Made by a program: the position numbers and the translations under genes. DNA of 64,000 bases, taken from CAYPAV01 sp964408805 (GTDB lineage: Bacteria; Pseudomonadota; Alphaproteobacteria; UBA8366). The stretch is from contig CAYPAV010000005.1 of assembly GCA_964408805.1 (NCBI GenBank), positions 124,001 through 188,000 of the forward strand, written 5' to 3'. Under the pieces are notes generated by a model, which was given only the letters and a program-made list of their open reading frames with translations, was not told where the DNA came from and ran no database searches. The stretch's first letter is position 1. Every line of letters begins with the position of its first letter. This document shows, piece after piece, positions 34,603 through 44,990 of this stretch.

Positions 34603-35721
34603 ATGAGCGGTGACGATCCATTACTTCTGACACCGGGGCCCCTGACCACGGCAATGGCGACGAAACAGGCCATGCTGCACGACTGGGGGTCGCGCGACGG
34701 CGACTTCATCGACGCCAACCGGGATGTCCGTGACCGCCTGGTGGCGATCGCCGGCGGCGGAGACGATTTCACCGCGGTCCCGGTCCAGGGCAGCGGCACC
34801 TTCGCCGTCGAGGCGATGATCGGAACCTTTCTGCCCCGCAACGGGAAACTATTGATCGTCGTCAACGGCGCCTATGGCCACCGGATCGCAATAATCTGCG
34901 ACTATATGGGCCGGGCATGCGAAATCCACGAAACGCCCGAGGACACGCCCCCCGACCCCGCCGCCATCGACAGGCGCCTGGCGGCCGATGAAGCGATCAC
35001 CCATGTCGCCACGGTGCATTGCGAAACGACGTCCGGCATCCTCAATCCCCTGGCCGCGGTCGCGGAGGTGGTGGCGGCGCGGGGCCGACGGTTGCTCGTC
35101 GATTCGATGAGTGCCTTCGGCGCCATTCCCATCGACGTGGCGGAAACCCCTTGCGATGCGCTCGCGGCCTCCGCCAACAAATGTTTCGAGGGCGTCCCCG
35201 GACTCGGTTTCGTGCTTTGTCGCAAGGCGGCAATCGAGGCGGCGGCCGGCAATGCGCATTCACTCAGTCTCGATCTCCACGACCAGTGGCGGGCGATGGA
35301 AGACAACGGCCAATGGCGGTTCACGCCCCCGACCCACGTCATCATGGCGTTCCGCGCGGCCCTCGAGGCGCACGCAGCAGAAGGTGGGGTCGCCGGCCGC
35401 AACGCGCGCTATCGCAACAACTGCCGCATCCTGATCGACGGCATGCGCGATCTCGGCTTCGAGCCGCTGCTCTCCGACAATCTTCAGGCGCCGATCATCG
35501 TCACCTTCAAGATGCCGGCCGACGCCAATTTCGAGTTTCAGGATTTCTACGACAGATTGAAAGCCAAGGGCTACGTCATCTACCCCGGCAAGCTGACGGT
35601 CGCGGAGAGCTTCCGGATCGGCTGCATCGGGGATCTTCGACCGGACGATATGCGGGGCGCCCTGGCGGCCATTCGCGCGACCCTCGGCGAAATGAACGTC
35701 GGAAACTGCGCCGCCGCGTGA
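34603..35721 (+). CDS. phnW: 2-aminoethylphosphonate--pyruvate transaminase
   Basis: 372 residues, a PLP class V aminotransferase. It starts with LLTPGPLTTAMATKQAML, has VPVQGSGTFAVEAMIG, the cofactor Asp in LLVDSMSAFGAIP and the PLP Lys in ASANKCFEGVPGLGF, all PhnW hallmarks. It transfers the amino group of aminoethylphosphonate to pyruvate, giving phosphonoacetaldehyde and alanine. phnA lies 1 kb downstream on the same strand. Neither phnX nor phnY is in the window, so the fate of the aldehyde depends on a gene elsewhere. Confidence 0.94.
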   Translation: MSGDDPLLLTPGPLTTAMATKQAMLHDWGSRDGDFIDANRDVRDRLVAIAGGGDDFTAVPVQGSGTFAVEAMIGTFLPRNGKLLIVVNGAYGHRIAIICDYMGRACEIHETPEDTPPDPAAIDRRLAADEAITHVATVHCETTSGILNPLAAVAEVVAARGRRLLVDSMSAFGAIPIDVAETPCDALAASANKCFEGVPGLGFVLCRKAAIEAAAGNAHSLSLDLHDQWRAMEDNGQWRFTPPTHVIMAFRAALEAHAAEGGVAGRNARYRNNCRILIDGMRDLGFEPLLSDNLQAPIIVTFKMPADANFEFQDFYDRLKAKGYVIYPGKLTVAESFRIGCIGDLRPDDMRGALAAIRATLGEMNVGNCAAA

Positions 35722-35766
35722 TCGAAATCACATAACATCCTTCCCGCTTCGTCCTATAATGGGAGA

Positions 35767-36180
35767 ATGATGGGACGGAGACCGATATACCTGATAGCGG
35801 CGATCCTCCTCGGCGCGCCCCTTGGCGCCGCGAACGCCCAATCGCCCGCCCAGGCGCCCGAATTGGGCACGAGCCTCGATACGATTGTCGATTATCAGGC
35901 GATCATCGACGAGAGCGAGAAATCCCGGCCGCCCGAGACCTCGCGGCCGCCCGAACTGACGCGACGACCCTTGCGCGGCATCGATCCCAAGAAGCGGGAC
36001 TTGATGCGCCGGATCGACGAGCAAGGCGGCGAGCGCGCCAACCTGTCGCGTCCGGCGGGCGGCGGCTTCATGATGAAACCGGTGCTCGGCCGCCGCCGCC
36101 AGGACGGCAATCCGCCGAAGCTCGACCTCGACCTCCAACCGCGAAAGGCGGTCGGCCTCGATTTCACCCTCGATTTTTAA
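35767..36180 (+). CDS. Hypothetical secreted protein
   Basis: 137 residues. The N-terminus is a signal peptide (RRPIYLIAAILLGAPLGAANA, cleavage after ANA likely). The mature protein is Pro-, Arg- and Asp-rich, apparently low-complexity in the middle (SRPPETSRPPELTRRPLRG) and ends LDLDLQPRKAVGLDFTLDF. I do not recognise a family. It lies 45 bases after phnW on the same strand and may be co-transcribed; a role in phosphonate use is not supported by any motif. Confidence 0.6.
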   Translation: MMGRRPIYLIAAILLGAPLGAANAQSPAQAPELGTSLDTIVDYQAIIDESEKSRPPETSRPPELTRRPLRGIDPKKRDLMRRIDEQGGERANLSRPAGGGFMMKPVLGRRRQDGNPPKLDLDLQPRKAVGLDFTLDF

Positions 36181-36194
36181 TCGAGCGATAAACG

Positions 36195-36590
36195 CTAATC
36201 CGGAATGCCGGCCGTTTTCTTGCGAAGCGAGGTCACCTCGTCGCTGATCTGGCGGAGGCGTTGGATCATGTAGGTCACGATCGATCGCAGGACCGGGTCG
36301 GTCTCCTCAAGGCGCGAATTGAAGGCTTCCTTGCTGAGCGCCAGGCACATCGCATTGGAGTGCGCCTTGGCGCCCGCGACCCTGGGACTGTCGTCGAACA
36401 GGGCCATCTCGCCGAAAATGTCCCCTTTCGAAAGACTTGCGAGGCGAATGGGCACATCACTCTTCAGGTCGCGATAGATTCCGATCTCCCCGCCAGTAAT
36501 CAGATAGGCGAAGTCGCCCGGCTCGCCCTCCTCGAAGATCAGATCGTTCTCTTTGTAGGTCTTTTTTAGGATTTCTCCGTCGCCCGCCAT
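36195..36590 (-). CDS. Stand-alone cyclic nucleotide-binding domain protein
   Basis: 131 residues, nearly all one CNB domain: FEEGEPGDFAYLITGGEIGI, then the phosphate-binding cassette KGDIFGEMALFDDSPRVAGA, which keeps the GE and the R of the consensus. A C-terminal helix (IVTYMIQRLRQISDEVTSL) follows, but no DNA-binding domain. It could bind cAMP/cGMP and act through a partner. The start is set at the Met preceded by GGGGG nine bases upstream. It sits opposite the phosphonate genes. Confidence 0.85.
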   Translation of the reverse strand: MAGDGEILKKTYKENDLIFEEGEPGDFAYLITGGEIGIYRDLKSDVPIRLASLSKGDIFGEMALFDDSPRVAGAKAHSNAMCLALSKEAFNSRLEETDPVLRSIVTYMIQRLRQISDEVTSLRKKTAGIPD

Positions 36591-36738
36591 TCGTGAATTC
36601 CCCCAGAACACGGTATTCGATGGGAGATATGATTCCCCGTGCCGCGAGAAATTTCAATCACTCTCGTCGTGGGCAAACAGCGTTCGATCGGCTATCGTGG
36701 CGGCGAATCGGGGTCGAAAACAATCGGCGGAGGAAACG

Positions 36739-38013
36739 ATGGCCGAGAGGACGGCGCTAAGCGTCAACGGACGCGATTACGGCTGGCCGAACGCGCCGGT
36801 GGTGGTCATCTGCGTCGACGGCTCGGAACCGGACTACATGGACCGAGCGGTCGCGAACGGGCGTATGCCCTGGCTCGCCGAAGCGCGCGCCGTCGGAACC
36901 GACCGGCTGGCCGATTGTGTCGTGCCCACATTCACCAACCCGAACAACCTCTCGATCGTCACCGGAACGCCGCCCGCCATTCACGGGATCGCGGGGAACT
37001 TCTTCTGGGATCCGGAGACCGGCGACGAAGTCATGATGAACGATCCTCGGTTTCTCCGTTGCGGCACCATCCTGGCCGCTTTCGCGGCCGAGGGCGCCAA
37101 GGTCGTCGTGGTGACGGCGAAGGACAAGCTGCGCCTGCAACTGGGTCACGGTCTTGAATTCGGCGCTGATGGCGGCGTCTGTTTCTCCTCCGAGAAGGCG
37201 GACGAAGTGACCCTCGCCGAGAACGGGATCGAAAACGTGCTCGACCTCGTCGGCTTGCCGGTGCCGGACGTCTACAGCGCCGAACTCTCCGAGTTCGTGT
37301 TCGCCGCCGGGGTCGCGCTGATGACCCGGGACCGCCCGGACATCATGTACCTCTCGACCACCGACTACGTGCAGCACAAGCATGCGCCGAGCGCGCCCGC
37401 CGCCGACGAATTCTACGCCATGATGGACGGCTATTGGGCCAAGCTCGACGCACTCGGCTGTACCATCGTGCTGACCGCCGATCACGGCATGAACGCCAAG
37501 CACGACCCATCGAGCGGCCAGCCGAACGTAGTTTATCTGCAGTCGCTTCTAGATGGCGCCTTCGACTCCGCGGCGACCCGGGTGATCCTGCCGATCACCG
37601 ACCCCTATGTGGTCCATCACGGCGCGCTCGGATCCTACGCGACGATCTACCTGCGGGGCGGACTCGACGCGGCGGGACCGCGCGACCTGCTGGCGCCCGT
37701 GCCGGGTGTCCGCGAGGTGCTGACCAATACCGAGGCCTGCGAAAAGTTCGGTCTGCCGCCGGACCGAGTGGGCGATCTCGTGGTCATCGCGGAGCAGGAC
37801 ATGACGCTGGGGACGAGTGTCGAGCGGCACGATCTGTCCGGATTGACCGAACCGCTCCGAAGCCATGGCGGCGTTACTGAGCAACGGGTCCCGCTGATCA
37901 TGAACCGCCCGGCTCCGGCACTGGAAGCGGATCGCGCGCTCCGCAATTTCGACGCGTTCGACTTGGCCCTGAACCTGGCCGCCCGGGACACCGCGTCGCG
38001 GGCCGCGGAATAG
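36739..38013 (+). CDS. phnA: Phosphonoacetate hydrolase
   Basis: 424 residues of the alkaline phosphatase superfamily. The two-zinc site is complete: Asp27 (VICVDGSEPD), the nucleophile Thr66 (VPTFTNPNN), Asp209 and His213 (TTDYVQHKH), Asp248-His249 (LTADHGMN) and the late His in SHGGVTEQ. The spacing matches the Sinorhizobium meliloti enzyme as I recall it (29, 68, 211, 215, 250, 251, 377). It splits phosphonoacetate to acetate and phosphate. With PhnW upstream it implies the oxidative aminoethylphosphonate route via PhnY, which is missing here. ATG 36739 follows GGAGGAAACG. Confidence 0.93.
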   Translation: MAERTALSVNGRDYGWPNAPVVVICVDGSEPDYMDRAVANGRMPWLAEARAVGTDRLADCVVPTFTNPNNLSIVTGTPPAIHGIAGNFFWDPETGDEVMMNDPRFLRCGTILAAFAAEGAKVVVVTAKDKLRLQLGHGLEFGADGGVCFSSEKADEVTLAENGIENVLDLVGLPVPDVYSAELSEFVFAAGVALMTRDRPDIMYLSTTDYVQHKHAPSAPAADEFYAMMDGYWAKLDALGCTIVLTADHGMNAKHDPSSGQPNVVYLQSLLDGAFDSAATRVILPITDPYVVHHGALGSYATIYLRGGLDAAGPRDLLAPVPGVREVLTNTEACEKFGLPPDRVGDLVVIAEQDMTLGTSVERHDLSGLTEPLRSHGGVTEQRVPLIMNRPAPALEADRALRNFDAFDLALNLAARDTASRAAE

Positions 38014-38019
38014 AGCGGA

Positions 38020-38126
38020 TTAGAGCAAATCCCGAGCAAACTTGTTCGGTTTGCAACGGCGTATTTGCGTCGAATCGACAAGCTAGAGCATTGCAAGTGA
38101 GCGAAAGAGAACTTGAAATACTCTAA
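38020..38126. repeat. RPE-like intergenic palindromic repeat
   Basis: Between convergent phnA and the DUF2059 gene, TTAGAG at 38020-38025 and CTCTAA at 38121-38126 form outer inverted ends. GCAAAC at 38036-38041 and GTTTGC at 38049-38054 form an inner hairpin. The stretch from ATTTGCGTCGAA to GCTAGAGCA resembles the conserved part of rhizobial intergenic palindromic (RPE) elements as I recall them. The right end overlaps the DUF2059 stop codon. Confidence 0.5.
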
Positions 38127-38620
38127 CGGATGTGGCCCTCGCGCCGCATCCTCGCCATCCAGCGGTCGAACGCGATTTGGCCGTATTTCTGGCCCCAGCT
38201 CTGACCCGCCTTCACGTTTTCCTGTACCAGGAACGGCAGAATTTGGGCCATCTTCCGACCGGTCGGGGTGGCGTAGAACGTGCTGATGGCGTTGATCTCG
38301 GCCAGGGAGAAAAATTTTGCATAAATCGCAATCGTGGCGTCCTTGAGTTGGCCGGCCGCTTTTCGAAACGTGGTCCTGATTTCCTTGTCGAGCGCGGTAT
38401 AGGCGGCCGCGGGCAGGCCGGGTGACTTTTTCTGCGCATACACGATGAGTTGGCCGCTGGCCGAATCGCTCATGCGGCCCAGCATTTCACCGAAGTCCAT
38501 ATGTTTCATCAGTCTCGCCATGGCGGCCTTCGAGTCATCGCCGACCGCAGGTCTCGGAATTCCGCCGAGAAGGACGAAGAGAACCAATACCGGGTATAGA
38601 AATTGCCGATGATAAGCCAT
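38123..38620 (-). CDS. DUF2059-family secreted protein
   Basis: 165 residues. A signal peptide (YPVLVLFVLLGGIPRPAVG) is followed by the DUF2059 pattern of helices ending FSLAEINAISTFYATPTGRK and KMAQILPFLVQENVKAGQ. Members are periplasmic or outer-membrane-associated proteins of unknown role. It converges on phnA across the RPE-like repeat and shares no obvious pathway with its neighbours. Confidence 0.85.
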   Translation of the reverse strand: MAYHRQFLYPVLVLFVLLGGIPRPAVGDDSKAAMARLMKHMDFGEMLGRMSDSASGQLIVYAQKKSPGLPAAAYTALDKEIRTTFRKAAGQLKDATIAIYAKFFSLAEINAISTFYATPTGRKMAQILPFLVQENVKAGQSWGQKYGQIAFDRWMARMRREGHIR

Positions 38621-38755
38621 GACGCACCTCGTCGCGGGCGAGTTTCGAAACCGGTCACTTCGGCACTATACCGCCAAACCTACGCCGGCTCGAAAAATGA
38701 TCGTATCGTCCGGACGGTTTTGCGATGAATGGCCGCATGGTGCAGCATGATCCCC

Positions 38756-40294
38756 ATGGGCCCGAACGCGAAAGATGATAGCGGCCGCCCGCCGGCATTC
38801 GACCTCGTGGTCGTCGGCGGAGGAGTGAATGGGACGGCGATCGCGCGCGACGCGGCGGGGCGGGGCCTTTCCGTGCTGCTATGCGAGCAGGGCGACCTCG
38901 CCGGCGCCACATCCTCGGCAAGCAGCAAGCTGATCCACGGCGGGTTGGACGCTCTCGAACGTTTCAAGTTCCTGCAGGTGCGGCGCGCCCTTCGGGAACG
39001 GGACGCCTTGATGGAAAACGCCCTCCATCTCATTCACGCGAAACGTTTCGTTCTGGCCCGCGGACCCGGCGGCCGGCCGGCCTGGAAACTCGGGATCGGC
39101 TTCTGGCTCTATGATCGGCTCGGCGGTCCGCACGGGCTGGGACACCACGAGGTTCTGGACCTCACGGCCGGTCCTCTGGGTGCCCCTCTGAAAGCGGCCC
39201 TCGCCGAGGGGTTCGCCTATTCGGATTGCATCGTCGACGACTCGCGGTTCGTCATCTTGACCGCCGTCGACGCGGCCCGGCGCGGCGCCGAAATCCTAAC
39301 CCAAACACGAATCGTCGGCGCGCGGCGCGAAGCTGAGCGCTGGCGCGTCGAATTGGCGGAAGGCACTGCGGCCCCCCGACAGGTCTTCGCACGGGCCTTG
39401 GTCAACGCGTCCGGCCCTTGGGCCGCCATCGTACGGGCCCTGTTGCTCGGCGAGGTCCCCGCGAACAAGGTCCGCCTGATGAAGGGAAGCCATATCGTGC
39501 TGCCCCGGCTTTACGAGGACGATATTGTCTACGTCCTGGAAGGCGATGACCGTCGCCTCGTCTTCGTGATCCCCTTCGAGGAAGATTACAGCCTGATTGG
39601 GGCGACGGCGGTCGAGCTGGAGGGAGATTCTCTGGACATGGCGGACGCGGCGGCAGATGCCCTGGAGGTAACGTCCACGGAAACCCGTTATCTCTGTGAC
39701 GCCGTCAACGCCTGTTTCGAGACCGCCGTCGAACCCTCCGATGTGGTCTGGAGTTTCGCCGGCGTTCGGCCACGCCCGGACGACGATTCGGGACGGCAGC
39801 GTCGGGCCGGCCCGTTCGATCTGGATGCGTCCGCGGAAGAGGCACCCCTGGTCAGCGTCAATGACGGTGAGATCACCACCGCCAGGTGGCTTGCCGCGAA
39901 GGTTCTGGACCGGTTGGCGGATCGGTTCCCGCAGATCCGCGATCCCTGGACCGAGGAAGCATTGCTGCCGGGCGGCGAGATGGATGATTTCGAGAGTTTC
40001 GCGGCGGAGCTGATCGGCGATTATCCGGATATCGGCCCGGATGTCCTGCGCGGCTTGGCGCGGCGCCATGGGACGCTGGCGCGGGCGATTATCGGGACGG
40101 CGCGGCGGCCGGCGGAGCTCGGCTGGTATTTCGGCGGCGGGCTTCACGCCGCCGAGGTCGAATGGATGATGGCCGAGGAATGGACGCGGACACCCGACGA
40201 CGTCCTCTGGCGACGGAGCAAATGCGGTCTCGCGGTCGACGATCAGGGGCGGGCCGCCCTCTCGGACTATATGTCGCGCAACCGATCCGGATAA
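38756..40294 (+). CDS. glpD: Glycerol-3-phosphate dehydrogenase (aerobic, FAD)
   Basis: 512 residues from the chosen ATG; in-frame ATGs at 38729 and 38747 are equally possible because none has a clear Shine-Dalgarno. The FAD motif is VVVGGGVNGTAIARDAAGRG, followed by ATSSASSKLIHGGLDALE, the glycerol-3-phosphate site, and SFAGVRPRPDDDS in the cap. It oxidises glycerol 3-phosphate to dihydroxyacetone phosphate at the membrane and reduces ubiquinone. It overlaps the convergent glycerophosphodiesterase gene by 28 bases; glpK is 2 kb on. Confidence 0.93.
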   Translation: MGPNAKDDSGRPPAFDLVVVGGGVNGTAIARDAAGRGLSVLLCEQGDLAGATSSASSKLIHGGLDALERFKFLQVRRALRERDALMENALHLIHAKRFVLARGPGGRPAWKLGIGFWLYDRLGGPHGLGHHEVLDLTAGPLGAPLKAALAEGFAYSDCIVDDSRFVILTAVDAARRGAEILTQTRIVGARREAERWRVELAEGTAAPRQVFARALVNASGPWAAIVRALLLGEVPANKVRLMKGSHIVLPRLYEDDIVYVLEGDDRRLVFVIPFEEDYSLIGATAVELEGDSLDMADAAADALEVTSTETRYLCDAVNACFETAVEPSDVVWSFAGVRPRPDDDSGRQRRAGPFDLDASAEEAPLVSVNDGEITTARWLAAKVLDRLADRFPQIRDPWTEEALLPGGEMDDFESFAAELIGDYPDIGPDVLRGLARRHGTLARAIIGTARRPAELGWYFGGGLHAAEVEWMMAEEWTRTPDDVLWRRSKCGLAVDDQGRAALSDYMSRNRSG

Positions 40295-41010
40295 TCGGTG
40301 AAAACCGCCTCCACGCCCCACCCCAGAAGGGTTCGCGCGCGATCCGCATCGTTCACCGTGTAGGCGAGCAAGCGAATCCCCGCGGTGAGGATCGCCTCGG
40401 CTTGATCGGGGCGAAGCTGCTTCTGCGCGCAATGGATCCCGGCGCAGCCGAGCCGCTCGAGTCGGCCTCGCCAATCGGCCGGCACCCGGCCCACGAGAAG
40501 GCCGCGCGGCACATTCGGCGCCGCCAGCCGGGCGGCGTCCAACGCTTCTTCCGAGAAGCTGGAGAGGATCGGCGCCAACAGACCTTCCGGCCATTCATTC
40601 GCGAGGAATTCTCCGACGGCGCGTCCGGTCGCCCGCTCATGGCCGGATGCCGGCTTGATCTCGACGTTGGCGCCGAGACCGAGATCGGCGAGAAGCGCCG
40701 CCGCCTCGCCCAAGGTGGGAATCCGTTCGCCGGCGAATTTCGGGTCGAACCAGCTGCCGGCATCGAGCCGGCGGAGCACCGCGAGGTCCATCGCCGCGAC
40801 CCGTCCGTTGCCGTCGGTCGTCCGGTCGACGCGTTCGTCGTGTATCAGGACGATCTCGCCGTCGCCGGTCAGCATGGCGTCGAACTCGACCCAGGCGGCG
40901 CCCAATGTCGCGGCCGTCCGGATCGAGGCCAGGGTGTTCTCCGGCGCGTGACCGGCGGCACCCCGGTGGCCGATAATGGACGGCAAGGGCGGCGGTTGCG
41001 GGACGCTCAC
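40267..41010 (-). CDS. ugpQ: Glycerophosphodiester phosphodiesterase
   Basis: 247 residues using a GTG start whose GTGA overlaps the antiporter stop codon (41007-41010), a typical coupled start. The GDPD motifs are present: IIGHRGAAGHAPENTLASI, EFDAMLTGDGEIVLIHDE and NVEIKPA. It has no signal peptide, so it is cytoplasmic, like UgpQ. It splits glycerophosphodiesters into glycerol 3-phosphate and an alcohol, feeding GlpD. The frame is open upstream inside the antiporter gene, but the GTG junction decides the start. Confidence 0.92.
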   Translation of the reverse strand: MSVPQPPPLPSIIGHRGAAGHAPENTLASIRTAATLGAAWVEFDAMLTGDGEIVLIHDERVDRTTDGNGRVAAMDLAVLRRLDAGSWFDPKFAGERIPTLGEAAALLADLGLGANVEIKPASGHERATGRAVGEFLANEWPEGLLAPILSSFSEEALDAARLAAPNVPRGLLVGRVPADWRGRLERLGCAGIHCAQKQLRPDQAEAILTAGIRLLAYTVNDADRARTLLGWGVEAVFTDYPDRLRDI

Positions 41011-41969
41011 GATGCGAAGCCGCGGCTCGCCAGGTTGACGACGTACGCACCGTACGCGCACAGAAGAAAGACGCCTTCGCCCCGCGAAAGCCGCCAATCC
41101 GTGACCATTAGCGGGACCGCGATCAGTGTCGCCGCCAACATAACCCAGATGTCGATCCGTTGGATATCGGGTGCGATCGACAAGGGACCGACAAGGGTCG
41201 TAGCCCCCAAGGTCCCGAGAATATTAAACAAATTGCTCCCCAAGACATTTCCGACGGCGACATCCCCATGCCGCCGAAGGGCCGCGACCACGGTCGCGAA
41301 GAGCTCCGGGACCGAAGTGCCCAGCGCGATCAGGCTGAGACCAATAACCGACTCCGGCACCCCCCATATGCGGGCAACGGATTGGGCGCCGTCGATGAGC
41401 AGGGCGGCCCCACCCGTCAGTCCGACCAACCCAAGCACTGTGTATATAATACCCGGACCGCTCCGCACCGGAGTCAGCGGCAAGGTCTCGGCCTCCCGCG
41501 CATGGAGGGCGGCGGCCGCGTCACCGCTCTCGCGATCGCGGCGGATCGAGTGGGCGAGAAACGTAAAGAGCGTCGCCAACATCGCCACGCCAAGCCAGGG
41601 CCGAACCTCGCCAATGAAGGCAAGACCGACACAGGCGACGGTCGCCCCGATCATTGCCACGCCGTCGCGGCGGACGGCCCGGGGATCGCACGCCAGCGGA
41701 TAGATCACCGCGCCGACGCCGAGGATCAGCAAAATGTTCGAGATATTGGAACCGACGATGTTGCCTGTCGCCAAATCGGGCCGCCCTTCCAGCGCCGCTT
41801 GAATGCAGACCACGAGCTCCGGCAGCGAGGTGCCGAAGCCGACGACGACCAGGCCGATCACCGCCGGCGAGACATTGAAGCTCTCGGCCAGTCCCACGGC
41901 GCCACGTAGCGTTGCCTCGCCCGAGATGGCGAGAATGGCCAGGCCGGAAAGAATGAAGAGATAGTCCAT
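41007..41969 (-). CDS. Calcium/sodium antiporter (CaCA family, YrbG-like)
   Basis: 320 residues with about ten spans. The two alpha repeats are present: GFGTSLPELVVCIQAAL with TGNIVGSNISN, and ALGTSVPELFATVVAAL with VGNVLGSNLFN. These bind Ca2+ and Na+ for exchange across the inner membrane. The ATG directly abuts a 15-base palindrome (41970-41984) and has no Shine-Dalgarno; a TTG at 41990 is the alternative start. It is translationally coupled to the glycerophosphodiesterase gene. Confidence 0.88.
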   Translation of the reverse strand: MDYLFILSGLAILAISGEATLRGAVGLAESFNVSPAVIGLVVVGFGTSLPELVVCIQAALEGRPDLATGNIVGSNISNILLILGVGAVIYPLACDPRAVRRDGVAMIGATVACVGLAFIGEVRPWLGVAMLATLFTFLAHSIRRDRESGDAAAALHAREAETLPLTPVRSGPGIIYTVLGLVGLTGGAALLIDGAQSVARIWGVPESVIGLSLIALGTSVPELFATVVAALRRHGDVAVGNVLGSNLFNILGTLGATTLVGPLSIAPDIQRIDIWVMLAATLIAVPLMVTDWRLSRGEGVFLLCAYGAYVVNLASRGFAS

Positions 41970-41984
41970 CAGCGGAGTCCGCTG
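41970..41984. promoter_or_regulatory. Palindrome abutting the antiporter start codon
   Basis: CAGCGGA and TCCGCTG flank a single central base and end exactly where the ATG (minus strand) begins. As RNA it would form a short stem next to the start codon and hide the ribosome site. It may be a translational control element or part of coding sequence if TTG 41990 is the real start. Confidence 0.3.
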
Positions 41985-42048
41985 CCGCAAAGGGACTGGT
42001 AACGATGGTAGTCGCGTCGCCGGTCTCCCCTATGAACCACGCGAAAAC

Positions 42049-43533
<1,485 letters not shown>

Positions 43534-43614
43534 ATCCCAATTCCGGAACGCGTCCGTCCGTCATGACAAGTTCTTCGCACTCTGCAAGGATGCCCTGTCA
43601 GATGGGGGATTACC

Positions 43615-44973
43615 ATGACCGGAAATTGGACCGCAGCGGATTTGGCGGCACGGATCGAGGCGGGCGAGATCGATACCGTCTTGGTTTGCTTCCCTGACAT
43701 GCAGGGCCGCCTCGTCGGAAAACGCGTCACCGGCGGGTTCTATCTGGAGGAGGTCGCGCACGAGATGCATGTCTGCGACTACCTGCTGACGGTCGACACG
43801 GAGATGGAGCCGGTGCCGGGCTACCAGGCCGCGTCCTGGGAGAAGGGCTATGGCGATTTCGCGGTTCGGCCCGACCCCACGACGATCCGCCCTATTCCCT
43901 GGCTGGAGGGGACGGCCCTCGTCATCGGCGACTGCGTGGACCATGACGGGGCTGAACTGCCGCATGCCCCGCGTGGTATCCTGAAGCGCCAGATCGAGCG
44001 TGCTCGCGCACTCGGGTTCGCCGTTAAGATGGGCTCCGAGTTGGAATTCTATCTCTTCGACGAGACCTATGAGAGCGCGGCCGAGAAGCACTATCGCGAT
44101 CTCGCCACCGCCGGGCGCTATATCGAGGACTACCACATCTTCCAAACGACCAAGGAGGAACCGCTGATCCGCGCCGTCCGGAACGGCATGAAGGGAGCCG
44201 GCGTCCCGGTCGAATTCTCAAAGGGCGAATGGGGGCCGGGCCAGGAAGAGATCAACCTCCGCTACGCCGAGGCGCTGGAGATGGCCGACCGCCATGTCAT
44301 TTACAAGAACGGCCTGAAGGAGATCGCCTGGCAACATGGCAAGGCCGTCACCTTCATGGCGAAATGGCGGGAGGATCTAGCCGGTAACAGTTTCCATCTC
44401 CACAGCTCGCTCTGGTCCGTGGCGGATGACCACTCGGCCTTCCAAGGCGATGACGGGGAAGCCTCGCCGGTCTTCCGCCACTTCCTGGCGGGCCAGCTGG
44501 CGGCGGCGCGGGAGATGACCCTCTTTCTGGCCCCCTACATCAACTCCTACAAGCGCTTTCAGGCCGGGTCCTTCGCCCCCACTCGCGCGGTTTGGAGCCG
44601 CGACAACCGGACCGCCGGATTTCGCGTGGTGGGATCGGGGCCGGGCCTTCGGGTCGAATGCCGCATCCCGGGCGCCGACGCCAATCCTTATCTCGCCTAT
44701 GCTGCGACCATCGCCGCCGGGCTCCATGGCATCGAGAACGCGCTCGAGCTCGAGGACGAGATCGCCGGCGATATCTACCAACGCGACGATGTTCGCGAGG
44801 TCCCGAAAACGCTTCGCGAGGCGATGGCGGCACTCGAGGCAGGGACGATCCTGCGGGCCGCCTTCGGGGAAGAGGTGATCGCGCATTACCTTCACGCGGC
44901 TGCGTGGGAACAGTCCGAAGACGACCGCCGGGTCACCGATTTCGAATTGCGGCGCCATTTCGAACGGTCATAG
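43615..44973 (+). CDS. Glutamine synthetase-family ligase
   Basis: 452 residues. Catalytic-domain motifs fit the GS fold: GSELEFYLF (metal Glu pair), GPGQEEINL, SFHLHSSLW (metal His), NRTAGFRV and ECRIPGADANPYLA. The sequence is closer to gamma-glutamyl-polyamine or other gamma-glutamylamide ligases than to housekeeping GlnA; no adenylylation-site tyrosine motif is obvious. It probably joins glutamate to an amine using ATP. It stands alone, divergent from glpK, with no puu genes nearby. Confidence 0.87.
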   Translation: MTGNWTAADLAARIEAGEIDTVLVCFPDMQGRLVGKRVTGGFYLEEVAHEMHVCDYLLTVDTEMEPVPGYQAASWEKGYGDFAVRPDPTTIRPIPWLEGTALVIGDCVDHDGAELPHAPRGILKRQIERARALGFAVKMGSELEFYLFDETYESAAEKHYRDLATAGRYIEDYHIFQTTKEEPLIRAVRNGMKGAGVPVEFSKGEWGPGQEEINLRYAEALEMADRHVIYKNGLKEIAWQHGKAVTFMAKWREDLAGNSFHLHSSLWSVADDHSAFQGDDGEASPVFRHFLAGQLAAAREMTLFLAPYINSYKRFQAGSFAPTRAVWSRDNRTAGFRVVGSGPGLRVECRIPGADANPYLAYAATIAAGLHGIENALELEDEIAGDIYQRDDVREVPKTLREAMAALEAGTILRAAFGEEVIAHYLHAAAWEQSEDDRRVTDFELRRHFERS

Positions 44974-44990
44974 CGGGGTCAGCCGCCCGG

